Positions 8,781 through 18,899 of a DNA stretch of 64,000 nucleotides are shown here, piece after piece (positions within the stretch are counted from its first letter, which is position 1; each line of letters begins with the position of its first letter). The position numbers were made by a program, and so were the translations under genes. The stretch is taken from contig NZ_JBMOVV010000003.1 in the NCBI RefSeq assembly GCF_049472135.1, positions 124,001-188,000 on the forward strand. Direction: 5' to 3'. Below the pieces are notes generated by a model. That model was not told the DNA's origin. It was given only the letters and a program-made list of their open reading frames with translations, and ran no database searches. The stretch is from Arcobacter_B sp049472135 (GTDB lineage Bacteria; Campylobacterota; Campylobacteria; Campylobacterales; Arcobacteraceae).

Positions 8781-10013
8781 ATGTTTTTAGTAAAACGCGA
8801 TAATTCTAACAAAAACTTTATAATAAAAGGCTTCATTACATCCATATTATTAAGCGCATTCATATACTTAAGCCATTTTAATTTTGAATATTTAACTCTT
8901 AATACTATTTTAGGTGTTTTAGCCATCTACTTTTTAGTTACAATTCCTAAAAAGTCACTTTTTATTACAGGTTTCATAACTGGTATATTTTGGTTTTATT
9001 GGATAGCAATATCTCTCCAATATTATGAACTTACATATTTAATTCCTGTACTTTTAGTTGTAATTGGTTTAGGATATGGTTTTTTATTTTTTCTACTTGG
9101 AATAATTGATAATATTTTATATAGAGTAGTAGCCATATTTGCTTTTACATTTATTTCACCATTTGGATTTAACTGGCTAAAACTTGAGCTATTATTTGTT
9201 GATTCATATTTTGAAACAACTAAAGAGAGTTTTGCTTTAATTTTAGCAGCTGTATTTATGGCTTCACAGTTAAAAAGATTAAAGTTTTTAGCAATAATTC
9301 CACTGTTTATTGCATATCAAACTCCTAAAGGTGAGATAATTGATAATCCAAATCTTGATATTCACCTATCTCAATTTTATCTTCAACAAGATAGAAAATG
9401 GGAAAAAGAGAATAACTCCGATATTTTAAATATGAATATTGATGAAATAAATAAAGCTATTTCTTTAAATAAAGACTTAATAGTCCTACCTGAAACATCA
9501 ATGCCTACAGTTTTAAATAGACAAACTAAACTATTTAATCACCTAAGAAAAAAATCATTTGAAATTGATATTTTAACTGGAGCTTTACTTTTAGAAAACA
9601 AAAGAATTTATAATGCCACATACCATTTTTCAAAAGGTGAAGTAAAAATTGCAAAAAAAGTAGTATTAGTTCCTTTTGGAGAAGAGATTCCATTACCTAA
9701 GTTTTTTGTTGATTTGATAAATAATACTTTTTATGGTGGGGCACAAGATTATGCAAAAGCAAAAGAACCTACTGATTTCATAATAAATGATATAAAAATA
9801 CGAAATGCTATTTGTTATGAAGCAACAACTGACAAAATATTTGAAAATCTAAATGATACAAAATATATGATTGCTATTTCAAATAATGCTTGGTTTACAC
9901 CATCAATAGAGCCGACACTTCAAAAATTACTTATGAAATATTATGCAAAGAAATACAATATCACAATCTTCCATGTTGTAAATGGAAGCTCAAATTGTAT
10001 AGTTAGACCTTAA
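8781..10013 (+). CDS. lnt: Apolipoprotein N-acyltransferase
   Basis: Lnt adds the third acyl chain to lipoproteins in the inner membrane. The first ~180 residues form hydrophobic helices and the rest is a nitrilase-fold domain facing the periplasm. The expected catalytic triad is visible: Glu238 in VLPETS, Lys293 before VVLVPFGEE, and Cys345 in NAICYEA. At 410 residues it is shorter than the ~500-residue enterobacterial enzyme, mainly in the membrane part, as in other Campylobacterota. It is divergent from yajC and converges with the DUF4105 gene 3 bp away. Confidence 0.92.
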   Translation: MFLVKRDNSNKNFIIKGFITSILLSAFIYLSHFNFEYLTLNTILGVLAIYFLVTIPKKSLFITGFITGIFWFYWIAISLQYYELTYLIPVLLVVIGLGYGFLFFLLGIIDNILYRVVAIFAFTFISPFGFNWLKLELLFVDSYFETTKESFALILAAVFMASQLKRLKFLAIIPLFIAYQTPKGEIIDNPNLDIHLSQFYLQQDRKWEKENNSDILNMNIDEINKAISLNKDLIVLPETSMPTVLNRQTKLFNHLRKKSFEIDILTGALLLENKRIYNATYHFSKGEVKIAKKVVLVPFGEEIPLPKFFVDLINNTFYGGAQDYAKAKEPTDFIINDIKIRNAICYEATTDKIFENLNDTKYMIAISNNAWFTPSIEPTLQKLLMKYYAKKYNITIFHVVNGSSNCIVRP

Positions 10014-10016
10014 TGT

Positions 10017-11822
10017 CTAAAAGTAGTAAAATAAAGATAAAGAGCCTATGTCTCTTTGCTTTGTTAAATTATCATTTGTATATTTAATATTTAAAGAAAT
10101 ATCATTATTAATTTTAAAAGTACTAAATGCCTCAAACTTTTTATTTTCAAAGTTTTTATTGTATTTATCAAAATCAAAAGAAAGACCTAGCTTTAAATCT
10201 TTAAATTTATTAGTTACAAAACCTACTTTTGAACCTAAAGATATTAAGTTATCTCCCAATTTATTATATAAATTTGACTGGGCTAAAGCATAAATAAAAT
10301 AGTCTTCATCACCATATGTTAATCCGAAGCTTGGTTTTAATTTGAGATAATCATCTTCACTTTTAAATCTTTCATAAGATAGTTCTATTCCCCAAGATAA
10401 AGGTTTAAATAATTCATCTCTTTTAGAAAATGAATTAATATCTAAAACTTTAAACTTATCTATAAACAATTTGTCACTATCTTTTTTTATGCTCAAATCA
10501 AAAAAATCTATATAAGCACCTTCTAAATATCCATAAGAGATATCATATACATCACTATAAACAGGTTTTGCTGAAATCTCATATGTATCATTACTATTTA
10601 AAGTTAAACTTATTCTTGCCGAATCATGAGAATATATTGGATCTTTTGGCTTTTTAATATCATAATCTGAAATGATATCAAGTTTACTTCTTTGCCTTAA
10701 TAACTTTAAATATTTTTTTAAATATTCACTCTTTGCTAATTTGTTTTTACTTCTTAAGTACTGTATGTATTCAATTTTTAAATCTAAATATGCTGACTTA
10801 TCTTTTAAAGTTAAATTTTGGGATAATTTTTTTTCATCTTTTATAAACTCTGAAATAAAATCTTTATTTTCAATTTCATAATTTAAAATATGCTTCATTT
10901 TTGACATTTTAGAGTGTCTATAATTTGATTCTTTGATTAAATTATAGTTTTTTAGAATCTTAACCGTATCTAAAGGTACAGCTTTTAATGAAAAATGATT
11001 AATTAAATTTAAATCCTCTTTGGCAACTTCTAATAACCATAATAAATTGTAAGAGCAATTCTCAAGAAAAAAGTAATAAAAAGAGTAAGAATCTTTTAAT
11101 TCATATGAATGTAAAGCTATTTTTTCTACTTCTTCTAAAGTTAAATCTAGTTTATATTCCCAAATATCTCTTTGTTCTAAATTACTATATTCTTTAATTT
11201 TTTCATAATAAGGAAGAATAGAATATTTACCTTTATAACCACCAAATAAACCTTTATAAGCAAATATAAGACCATTTGTCTCATCTGTTTGAGCTGCATA
11301 ATTAACAGCATTTCCTAATAAAGGAGTATTTTCATCAGCAGATAATCTTAAAAAAGTATGTCCATACATAGAAGCTGGAGAGTTTATATGTGAAGCTGGA
11401 AAAATAAGTGTTGCATATTTTGCATCAATTTCTTTTAGATATATATCTAAATCTTTACACTCATAATTTATAATTTGATTTTCTAATGCTGGTATTTTTT
11501 CTTTTAACCACTTAACTCTTAAGGGAAATCTACATAATGTATTTTTAGTTCCATTTCTTAAGGACTTAATAGTTTCTAATAATTCTTCTTTTAAATTTGT
11601 TTTTCCATTCTTTGAAATAAAAAAATTATCAGAATCTACTTCACTTTGATTGTTCCTATAATGAAGAAGTTTAGCCCAATATGAATCTGTGTATAGTTTA
11701 GGTTTAAGTACTGTTTCTTCTAAATTAGAAGAGAATAAAGATGAAATAAATAAAGAACTAAGAAAAATTATCTTAGTTACTTTACTTATTAAAAAATTAC
11801 ATATATTTAGCAATAGAATCAA
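10017..11822 (-). CDS. DUF4105 (Lnb-type periplasmic domain) protein
   Basis: A 601-residue exported protein. A hydrophobic signal segment covers about residues 8-32 (KVTKIIFLSSLFISSLFSS). A papain-like DUF4105 domain follows, with FPASHINSPASMYGHTFLRL around 140 and LENCSYNLL near 255. The C-terminal third (about 400-601) looks like antiparallel beta strands ending in SLFYYF, suggesting an outer-membrane barrel-like part. The start is unclear: the frame opens at a TTG at 11822, inside the DUF3015 gene, with no good ribosome site. DUF4105 and DUF3015 genes often pair. The function is unknown; peptidoglycan or lipoprotein processing has been suggested for relatives. Confidence 0.8.
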   Translation of the reverse strand: MILLLNICNFLISKVTKIIFLSSLFISSLFSSNLEETVLKPKLYTDSYWAKLLHYRNNQSEVDSDNFFISKNGKTNLKEELLETIKSLRNGTKNTLCRFPLRVKWLKEKIPALENQIINYECKDLDIYLKEIDAKYATLIFPASHINSPASMYGHTFLRLSADENTPLLGNAVNYAAQTDETNGLIFAYKGLFGGYKGKYSILPYYEKIKEYSNLEQRDIWEYKLDLTLEEVEKIALHSYELKDSYSFYYFFLENCSYNLLWLLEVAKEDLNLINHFSLKAVPLDTVKILKNYNLIKESNYRHSKMSKMKHILNYEIENKDFISEFIKDEKKLSQNLTLKDKSAYLDLKIEYIQYLRSKNKLAKSEYLKKYLKLLRQRSKLDIISDYDIKKPKDPIYSHDSARISLTLNSNDTYEISAKPVYSDVYDISYGYLEGAYIDFFDLSIKKDSDKLFIDKFKVLDINSFSKRDELFKPLSWGIELSYERFKSEDDYLKLKPSFGLTYGDEDYFIYALAQSNLYNKLGDNLISLGSKVGFVTNKFKDLKLGLSFDFDKYNKNFENKKFEAFSTFKINNDISLNIKYTNDNLTKQRDIGSLSLFYYF

Positions 11823-12237
11823 TTACTGTTGAAGATGTAACATTTTCACTTGCATAAATGTTTGCAAAGTTTGCTTTTAATTTTGCACTAAATTTTGATG
11901 AATCTTCTACATTCATTAATTTAGCAACAGTATTTAAAGTTTCACCTTGTCCTGCTGAAATATCTAAAGCTAATTCATCCATGTTATCAGCAACAAATTT
12001 ATTTAATTTGTCATTTGAAGCAAAGTTAGCTGGTTGAGAACAATTTAATGTACCAGAAGTAATACCAAATGTTTGGTTACCTGATGTACCATTTGTAGTT
12101 GCTGCAAGAACTTGCATTACTGTTGTACTTTGATCTTTAATTAAAACAGAACCTAATCCACATCCTGTATTAGAGTTTGCAAATGATGCAGTAGCTAAAG
12201 ATGCAACAGCAATTGAAGTTAATAATAATTTTTTCAT
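11797..12237 (-). CDS. DUF3015 periplasmic protein
   Basis: A 146-residue protein with a clear signal peptide (residues 1-20, cut after SFA). The mature start is NTGCGLGS, with a second cysteine in LNCSQPA, so one disulfide is likely. The family pattern of alanine-rich helices near the C terminus is present. AAAGGATAAAAATG gives a strong ribosome site. It overlaps the DUF4105 gene by 26 bp. The role is unknown; the pairing suggests the two act on the same periplasmic process. Confidence 0.85.
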   Translation of the reverse strand: MKKLLLTSIAVASLATASFANSNTGCGLGSVLIKDQSTTVMQVLAATTNGTSGNQTFGITSGTLNCSQPANFASNDKLNKFVADNMDELALDISAGQGETLNTVAKLMNVEDSSKFSAKLKANFANIYASENVTSSTVIDSIAKYM

Positions 12238-12307
12238 TTTTATCCTTTTTTTTTGAAATTATAACCTTATTAACTATATTTATACTTAAATTCAATACTA
12301 TTTAATA

Positions 12308-13714
12308 CTAGACACAATTATTTATAAGCTTTTTAATAATTTCTTCTTTATTTAGGTTTTCATCTATTTGTAAATCCATAGCATAATCTAAAATCTCTTT
12401 AAACTCTTTTGAGGGTTTTAATCCTAAAGCTATTAAATCTCTTCCTTGAACTAAAGGCTTTAAAGCTTCATTTTGAATATTTAATTCTTTTGCTTTTTCT
12501 AAAAGCCAAGAAGTAGCTTTTGGGCACTTTTCTTTATCTTTTATATCTCTACCTAAACAATCAGCTAAACAAACTAAACATAAATCTTCAATATTTACTT
12601 TTAAAGATAGTCTCTTTACAGCTTTAAGAGAAGATTCTGCAAGATAAAGTTGAAAAGGAGCTAGATGATGTTTTACAAGTGGAGTGATTAAATCTATAAA
12701 TTTTTTTTCATTTGTAAGTCTTGATAAAAACTTGATTGTAGGTTCAACTCCTAATGTCTCATGCTTATGAGAAGTTACTCTTCCCTCATCTGTAGTTTCA
12801 GTGCAAAACGGCTTTCCTAAATCATGACAAAGTATTGCATAAAATAGATATAGTTTTCTATATTCATCTTCTATATCAGACTCTTTTAATATCCTTGCTA
12901 ACTCATCAACAGTCATCAAAGTATGTATCCAAACATCACCTTCTGGATGATACTCTTTATCTTGAATACAACCTTTTAAAGCTTCCAATTCAGGGAAATG
13001 TTTTAAAATTCCTAAACTATCTAAAAGTTCTAATCCTATTGAAGGTTTAACTGATTTTAAAAATAGCTTTTTAAACTCTTCATAGACTCTCTCTTTTGGA
13101 AGCTCTTCTAAGTCACCTCTTAAAACCATTTGTTTACAAAGTTGTTTTGTCTTTTCATCTAAAGTTAAATCAAATCTCGCACAAAACTGTATAGCTCTAT
13201 AAACTCGTAAAGGATCTTCTATAAAAGTATCATCTTTTATATGTCGTAAAATTTTATTTTCTAAGTCTTTTATTCCATTATTTGGGTCAATCAATCTTTT
13301 TTCAAAAAAGTCATAAGCAATAGAATTGATAGTGAAATCTCTACGTAAACTAGCTTTGTCATATTGTAAGTTTTTATCATTTATTACTTCAAAACCTTTA
13401 TGACCTTGACCTATTTTCTTCTCTAGTCTAGCAAGTGCAAAGTCAAAATCGAAAGAGTCAATTTTTAAAGTTAATACACCAAATGATTTGCCTACTTGTT
13501 TTACATTTCCAAAACGCTTTAGTATTGATTCTACTTCAACTAAAGTATCAATACCAAAAAGTTCTATATCATAATCTTTACAAGGAATATCTAAAAGAGA
13601 GTCTCTAACGCAGCCACCAACAAGAAGAGGTTTTATTCCCTCTTCTTTTAGTCTTATAAGAATTTGTTTTAATACCTTCGGTATATTAATCGATTTTGTT
13701 GTAGTGATGTACAT
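12308..13714 (-). CDS. cca: CCA-adding tRNA nucleotidyltransferase with HD domain
   Basis: This enzyme adds or repairs the 3' CCA of tRNAs. The N-terminal polymerase-beta fold has LVGGCVRDSLL and the DYDIELFG metal motif, followed by RRDFTINSIAYD and the RNA-binding helices. An HD phosphohydrolase domain follows, with CHDLGKPFCTE and HKHE (about 300-330). The frame stays open to a TTG at 13753, but the first 13 codons lie inside the upstream mechanosensitive channel gene, so the ATG at 13714 (MYITTTKS) is preferred. Even so it overlaps the channel gene by 29 bp. The start is moderately certain and the function is well supported. Confidence 0.9.
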   Translation of the reverse strand: MYITTTKSINIPKVLKQILIRLKEEGIKPLLVGGCVRDSLLDIPCKDYDIELFGIDTLVEVESILKRFGNVKQVGKSFGVLTLKIDSFDFDFALARLEKKIGQGHKGFEVINDKNLQYDKASLRRDFTINSIAYDFFEKRLIDPNNGIKDLENKILRHIKDDTFIEDPLRVYRAIQFCARFDLTLDEKTKQLCKQMVLRGDLEELPKERVYEEFKKLFLKSVKPSIGLELLDSLGILKHFPELEALKGCIQDKEYHPEGDVWIHTLMTVDELARILKESDIEDEYRKLYLFYAILCHDLGKPFCTETTDEGRVTSHKHETLGVEPTIKFLSRLTNEKKFIDLITPLVKHHLAPFQLYLAESSLKAVKRLSLKVNIEDLCLVCLADCLGRDIKDKEKCPKATSWLLEKAKELNIQNEALKPLVQGRDLIALGLKPSKEFKEILDYAMDLQIDENLNKEEIIKKLINNCV

Positions 13715-14537
13715 CTTGTTGTGGATAAGGAATAGAGATTCCTTCTTCATCAAATCTTAATTTTACTGTTTCTGTTAAATCAAATTTAACTGCCCAGTAA
13801 TCAGGTGTTTTAACCCATGCTCTAACTACAAAGTTTACTGAAGAATCAGCTAACTCAGAAACAGCAACAGTTACACCTTTGTCAAGTAATACTTTCTCAT
13901 TTGATTTAATAATATCATTTAAAACATCTTTTGCTTTTTTGATATCATCATCATAACCAATACCAACTACTAAATCAACTCTTCTTGTATCATGAGCATT
14001 TACATTTACAATTGAACCACTTGTAATAGCACCATTTGGAATGATAATTCTTTGATTATCACCAGTTGTAAATACAGAGTTAAAAATACCAACTTCTGAT
14101 ACAGTTCCAGCTACACCAGCAGCATTTACAAAGTCACCAACTTTAAATGGTTTAAATAAAATAATCATAACACCTGATGCAAAGTTACCTAAAGAGTCTT
14201 TTAAAGCTAAACCAATAGCAAGACCAGCAGCACCAAGGATTGCTAAGAATGAAGTTGTTTCAACTCCAAGTTCTGATAATGCTGTTAAAATAACAACAAT
14301 CATTAAAGCATAGTAAACGATATTTTCTAAAAATTTAACTAAAGTTAAATCCATACCTTTTACTTTTTTTAGTAACTTAACTAAAACAGCTGTAATTTTA
14401 TTTACAATCCATTTTCCAATTATAAAAATTAAAAGTGCCATTATAAGTGAGAAAGCATACCCACCTATAATCTCGACAATGTTATCTGGAATATATGAAC
14501 TAAATTTACTAGTTACTTCATTTACTTTGTTTTCCAA
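13686..14537 (-). CDS. Small-conductance mechanosensitive channel (MscS family)
   Basis: A 283-residue channel that releases solutes under hypo-osmotic stress. Three membrane segments lie in the first ~130 residues. The pore helix reads ILGAAGLAIGLALKDSLGNFASGV, broken by A/G packing as in MscS. The beta domain has FKVGDFV and RIIIPNGAITSGSIVN. The start is a TTG at 14537 with AAAGGAAA spaced correctly; no nearby ATG fits. It lies upstream of cca and downstream of proS with about 50 bp between. Confidence 0.93.
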   Translation of the reverse strand: MENKVNEVTSKFSSYIPDNIVEIIGGYAFSLIMALLIFIIGKWIVNKITAVLVKLLKKVKGMDLTLVKFLENIVYYALMIVVILTALSELGVETTSFLAILGAAGLAIGLALKDSLGNFASGVMIILFKPFKVGDFVNAAGVAGTVSEVGIFNSVFTTGDNQRIIIPNGAITSGSIVNVNAHDTRRVDLVVGIGYDDDIKKAKDVLNDIIKSNEKVLLDKGVTVAVSELADSSVNFVVRAWVKTPDYWAVKFDLTETVKLRFDEEGISIPYPQQDVHHYNKID

Positions 14538-14589
14538 CTTGTTTCCTTTAAAATAATTTAGGAAATTATAACATAAATAAGTTTAAAAA

Positions 14590-16296
14590 TTATCCTATAA
14601 TTTCTAAAAGTTTCGAAACAGCATTTTCTATTTCTACTTCTGTTTTTTCTAATGTTTTTCTATCAACAAGTTCTACTTTACCCTCTTTTAGTTTCTTTCC
14701 AATTACAATAGCATAAGGGAATCCAATAAGTTCAAAGTCACCCATTTTGAAACCAAATCTAGCATTAATTCTATCATCTAAAATAGTATCAATTCCATTT
14801 GCTTTTAACTCTTCATAGATTTTTTCACCAGCTTCAAGTTCATCTTCTTTTTTTGCATTTGAAACAATAACATCAACTAAAAATGGTGCAGTCTCTTTAG
14901 TCCAGATACAACCTTTTTCATCATGATTTTGCTCAATTACAGCAGCAACTAATCTTGAAACACCAATTCCATAACATCCCATTTCAAATGCTTGAGCTTT
15001 ACCATTTGCATCTAAAAACTTAGCATCCATTGCTTCAGAATATTTTGAACCTAATTGGAAAATATGACCAGCTTCAATACCTTTTGTGTACTCTAACTTT
15101 CCACCACAACAAGAACAAGTATCACCTTCTTGAACCGCTACTAAGTCATCAAATACTAAATCTTCCATAGAAGTTAAGTCAACACCTTTATAATGATAGT
15201 TTTCTTCATTTGCACCACAAACAAGGTTATTGTCTTCTTTTAATTCATTATCAATAATAACTTGAATATTTTCAGGAAGTCCTACGATTCCACAGTATCC
15301 TGCTACTAAACCAGCATTTGCGATATCTTCTTCTGTTGCATCCTCTAATTCTAAAGCATTTACAGCATTACATGCTTTTGTTTCTTCTAATTCATCACAT
15401 CCTCTTACAAAGAATAAAACAACTTCAGTTTTATCTTCATAAACAGCTTTTTTCATAACTGCTTTCATAGAATAGTAAGAATCAGCATTTAAAAACTTGC
15501 TTACTTCTTCAATAGTTTTACAGTTTGGAGTCTCTACTTTTTCAAGAGAAACAGTTTCTAATGCTTCTTTTTTATTTGGCTTTCTAACTGCTGCTTCAAT
15601 ATTTGCACCATATTCACAATCAGGACAAACAACAATTGTATCTTCACCTGAGTTTGCAAGAACATGGAACTCTTTTGAACCACTTCCACCAATAGCACCA
15701 CTATCAGCTTCAACAACTCTAAAATCTAATCCTAATCTATTATAAACATTTTTATAAGTCTCTTCCATAAGATTAAATTCTCTTACTAAATCCTCTTTTG
15801 AAGCATGGAAAGAGTAAGCATCTTTCATTAAGAACTCTCTACCTCTCATTAAACCAAATCTTGGTCTTGCTTCATCTCTAAATTTTGTGTTTATTTGATA
15901 TAAGTTAACAGGTAAATCTTTATAAGATGTAATTCTATTTTTAACCATATTTACTACAGCTTCTTCATTTGTAGGAGATAGAACATAATCTGCATTTTTT
16001 CTATCTTTGAACTTTAAAAGTTCATTACCCATAGTAGCTGATCTTCCTGATTCATCCCAGTAAGATAAAGGTGTAACAAAACCAAATTGAACTTCATTTG
16101 CTCCACTTTTATCCATTTCTTCTTTTACAACTGCTCTAATTTTTTCTAATACAATTTTACCTAAAGGCATAAAATCATAAATACCTGCACCAGTTTGAGC
16201 TACAAATGCACCTCTTACTAAGTATTGATGAGATGCTAATGTTGCATCTTTTGGAGCTTCTTTTGTTGTTGGAATAAACATATTACTAAATTTCAT
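14590..16296 (-). CDS. proS: Prolyl-tRNA synthetase (bacterial type)
   Basis: This class II synthetase charges tRNA-Pro. The 568-residue length fits the long bacterial form with an inserted editing domain (INS, about 220-390) between motifs 2 and 3. Motif 2 reads TKFRDEARPRFGLMRGREFLMKD, followed by SFHAS. Motif 3 shows GCYGIGVSRLVAA. The C-terminal anticodon domain has VELVDRKT. The gene lies directly after hemA with a 20-bp gap, matching the hemA-proS order I recall from Helicobacter. Confidence 0.97.
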   Translation of the reverse strand: MKFSNMFIPTTKEAPKDATLASHQYLVRGAFVAQTGAGIYDFMPLGKIVLEKIRAVVKEEMDKSGANEVQFGFVTPLSYWDESGRSATMGNELLKFKDRKNADYVLSPTNEEAVVNMVKNRITSYKDLPVNLYQINTKFRDEARPRFGLMRGREFLMKDAYSFHASKEDLVREFNLMEETYKNVYNRLGLDFRVVEADSGAIGGSGSKEFHVLANSGEDTIVVCPDCEYGANIEAAVRKPNKKEALETVSLEKVETPNCKTIEEVSKFLNADSYYSMKAVMKKAVYEDKTEVVLFFVRGCDELEETKACNAVNALELEDATEEDIANAGLVAGYCGIVGLPENIQVIIDNELKEDNNLVCGANEENYHYKGVDLTSMEDLVFDDLVAVQEGDTCSCCGGKLEYTKGIEAGHIFQLGSKYSEAMDAKFLDANGKAQAFEMGCYGIGVSRLVAAVIEQNHDEKGCIWTKETAPFLVDVIVSNAKKEDELEAGEKIYEELKANGIDTILDDRINARFGFKMGDFELIGFPYAIVIGKKLKEGKVELVDRKTLEKTEVEIENAVSKLLEIIG

Positions 16297-16316
16297 TTAA
16301 CTGTTTCCTATATATT

Positions 16317-17612
16317 TTATTTTTTATCTAAGTGTTCACATTTAAAACTATCAAATACAGATGAATCATTATTTAATCCAAACATATTTTGAATAGTTCC
16401 TACTACCACATCACACTCCATATTTTTAGAAATATCTTTTAATTGTGTTGAAGGAGTGTGTAAATACTCAGTAATTACTGTTTGACAAAGTTTTCTAATG
16501 TTATCTTCATCTTCTTTTCTAATAAAACCTTTTTTAATAGCATTATTAACTTTCTTGTCAATAACATCATTTCCTTTTAAATAAAGGTTTTTAATAATTG
16601 GTTCAATCTCTAATGATTTTAACCAATCAAAAAATTCAATAGACATTTTACTTACTATTGAATAAGCAGTTTTAGCTTGCTCAGCTCTTAAACTCATATT
16701 TTCATTTACAATATCTTGTAAATCATCAACTGCATAAATCTCTAAATTTGACATTTCAATATCTTCAATATCTCTTGGTACTGCAATATCAAACCAATAT
16801 CTCTCATATGAAGTAGGAGTTACAATATCTTCTGTAATAATAGGATAAGGTGCAGCTGTTGCTGTAACCATAACTTTTGTTTCTTTTAAAAGCTTTGATA
16901 GTTGAGTGTACTCTTGAACATCGATATTTGCATCAAAAGTATCTGCTAAAATTTGAGCTTTTTTCTTATCTCTACTTGTTAAAACAACATCAAAACCTGA
17001 AGAGATTAAATGCTTAATTGTAAGTTCACTCATTTCACCTGCACCAATAACTAAAGCTTTTACACCTTTAGTATCACCAACAAGCTCTTTTGCTTTTGCA
17101 ACTGCTGTTGAAGCAACTGACACAGAACCTGTTCCTAAACTTGTAGCATTTCTAACTGCTGCTGCACATTTAAATGCAAAATGCATTGCTCTTGTTACAT
17201 TTGAAGAACAGTATTGTTTTGATTGTGAAAATCTAAAAGCATCTTTTAATTGACCTACAATTTGTGTTTCACCAATTACTAAAGAATCTAAAGCAGAAGC
17301 AACTGAGAAAAGATGATGAATAGCACCATTATTATCATAAATATCAGCTCTATCATATAACTCATCAAACTCTAAAGAAGAGTATTTTGCAAGTTTTGAA
17401 AGTATATCTTTAGTACTTCCTTTTATATTTGAAGACCTAGTAATAATCTCAACTCTATTACATGTAGATAAAACTACAGCTTCTTTAGTATTTTCATAAT
17501 CTAAAAGTGATCTTAAAAATCTATCTTTATCTTCATCACTTCCAAAAGCTAGCTTCTCTCTCATAGAAATATCAGTATTTTTATGGGAAAAGCTAATTAT
17601 TAAATAACTCAT
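16317..17612 (-). CDS. hemA: Glutamyl-tRNA reductase
   Basis: HemA makes glutamate-1-semialdehyde from Glu-tRNA, the first step of C5 tetrapyrrole synthesis. The catalytic Cys51 lies in STCNRVEI. The NADPH domain has VIGAGEMSELTIKHL and LTSRDKKKA. A helical dimerisation domain ends the 431 residues. ATG at 17612 immediately follows the TAG of ispB (TAGATG), so the genes are co-translated. The product feeds heme for the cytochromes encoded elsewhere in the window. Confidence 0.97.
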   Translation of the reverse strand: MSYLIISFSHKNTDISMREKLAFGSDEDKDRFLRSLLDYENTKEAVVLSTCNRVEIITRSSNIKGSTKDILSKLAKYSSLEFDELYDRADIYDNNGAIHHLFSVASALDSLVIGETQIVGQLKDAFRFSQSKQYCSSNVTRAMHFAFKCAAAVRNATSLGTGSVSVASTAVAKAKELVGDTKGVKALVIGAGEMSELTIKHLISSGFDVVLTSRDKKKAQILADTFDANIDVQEYTQLSKLLKETKVMVTATAAPYPIITEDIVTPTSYERYWFDIAVPRDIEDIEMSNLEIYAVDDLQDIVNENMSLRAEQAKTAYSIVSKMSIEFFDWLKSLEIEPIIKNLYLKGNDVIDKKVNNAIKKGFIRKEDEDNIRKLCQTVITEYLHTPSTQLKDISKNMECDVVVGTIQNMFGLNNDSSVFDSFKCEHLDKK

Positions 17613-18512
17613 CTAAAACTCTCTTTCAATCATCGCTTTCATAATGAAAATAAGTGTTTCACTATCTTTTTCATCTTTTACAGCTTCAATAGCCTCATTA
17701 CCTAAATCTTTTGCCAATTTAATAGAGTCTTCTAAAGCTTTAGTTTCACTCATCATATCTTTTATCCAAGAGCTCTCTTCTAAAGACAACTCTTTCTTAT
17801 ATAATGATTCTAATTTTGATTTATCTTCTAATCTTTCATGAAGTAATAAATATGGAATAGTTACTTTACCCTCTACAAAATCAAGCATTGCAGGTTTTCC
17901 TAGAGTCTCAGAATCTTGAGTAATATCTAAAATATCATCAATCATTTGGAAAGCAAGACCTAAATTTTTACCATATAATGCATACTTATCTTTGTCAAGA
18001 CCTGCTAAAATGGCTGCACTTTTTGCAGAAGCTTCAATTAAAGAAGCTGTTTTTTTATAAATCATATCATTGTATTTTTCATATGAGCTATTAAAGTTTT
18101 CTGTTAAGTCAACATCTAACATCTCACCAATACTTAGAAGTGTAACTGCATTTGAAACAGTATATGCTATTTCAGTAGGCATAGATGTAAGTTCAGTAAA
18201 AGCTTTTGAATATAAAATATCTCCAAACATAATAGATGTTTTATTATCATATAAAGCATTTACTGATGGTTGTCCTCTTCTTGTATCAGCCTCATCAATT
18301 ACATCATCATGTAATAATGAAGCAGCATGAATCATCTCAACAACAGCACATAACTTAATTGATTGTTCATTTATACCTGCAATTTTTAAAATAAGTTTAG
18401 ATCTTAGCATCTTTCCAGTTGCTAATTTATCTAATAATACTAAACTTTTTTCATCTTTACACTCTTCAACGAATGTTTTTATTTGGTCTTTAACTTGTTG
18501 TAACTCTTCCAC
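17613..18512 (-). CDS. ispB: Polyprenyl diphosphate synthase (octaprenyl type)
   Basis: This trans-prenyltransferase builds the side chain of respiratory quinones. The first aspartate-rich motif is LLHDDVIDEADTRRG (about 66-80) and the second is MIDDILD near 195. The 299-residue length is usual for the family in this phylum, whose menaquinone tails are mostly six-isoprene, so the chain length cannot be assigned from sequence. The start is GTG at 18512 with AAGG in front. It sits between DUF2018 and hemA as in Helicobacter pylori. Confidence 0.9.
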   Translation of the reverse strand: MEELQQVKDQIKTFVEECKDEKSLVLLDKLATGKMLRSKLILKIAGINEQSIKLCAVVEMIHAASLLHDDVIDEADTRRGQPSVNALYDNKTSIMFGDILYSKAFTELTSMPTEIAYTVSNAVTLLSIGEMLDVDLTENFNSSYEKYNDMIYKKTASLIEASAKSAAILAGLDKDKYALYGKNLGLAFQMIDDILDITQDSETLGKPAMLDFVEGKVTIPYLLLHERLEDKSKLESLYKKELSLEESSWIKDMMSETKALEDSIKLAKDLGNEAIEAVKDEKDSETLIFIMKAMIEREF

Positions 18513-18527
18513 AATATACCTTAATTT

Positions 18528-18830
18528 TTAAGAATCTAATCTACAAATAATCTCACCTGTAAGCTCAACATAAAGTCCTTTTTTCATTGAGTTTACTTCT
18601 TTTTCATTGTTAAATTTGTATTCTTCTACAACTTTATTTACATCAAATTCAGGACCTTTACCCTCAGATAACATCATCTCTAAAATTGCAAGTTTTTCAA
18701 CAACTTTATCCCACTCTTCTTCTACGATATCTTGTGAAGCTTCTCTACTCACATCAAAAAATTTTGATTTAGGACTTCCCATAAAAATATCATCTTCATC
18801 TTCTGTAAACCATTCTTTAAACGATGCCAT
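18528..18830 (-). CDS. DUF2018 family protein
   Basis: A 100-residue acidic helical protein beginning MASFKEWFTEDEDDIF. Both composition and position (directly before ispB-hemA-proS) match the HP0242 family of Helicobacter, an intertwined homodimer of unknown role. The family assignment rests on synteny as much as on sequence. AAGGAAAATAA precedes the ATG. A 7-bp hairpin at 18849-18866 separates it from hisD upstream, but without a good T-tract. Confidence 0.8.
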   Translation of the reverse strand: MASFKEWFTEDEDDIFMGSPKSKFFDVSREASQDIVEEEWDKVVEKLAILEMMLSEGKGPEFDVNKVVEEYKFNNEKEVNSMKKGLYVELTGEIICRLDS

Positions 18831-18899
18831 TTATTTTCCTTTTAAATGTTCCCTTATAAAAGGGAAACTGTTTTATTTTATTTCTACTTAATTTATTAA

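Noticed and set aside
15497..15745. 82-codon plus-strand ORF inside proS
   Set aside because: It is a shadow of a strongly conserved gene in another frame, without a ribosome site.
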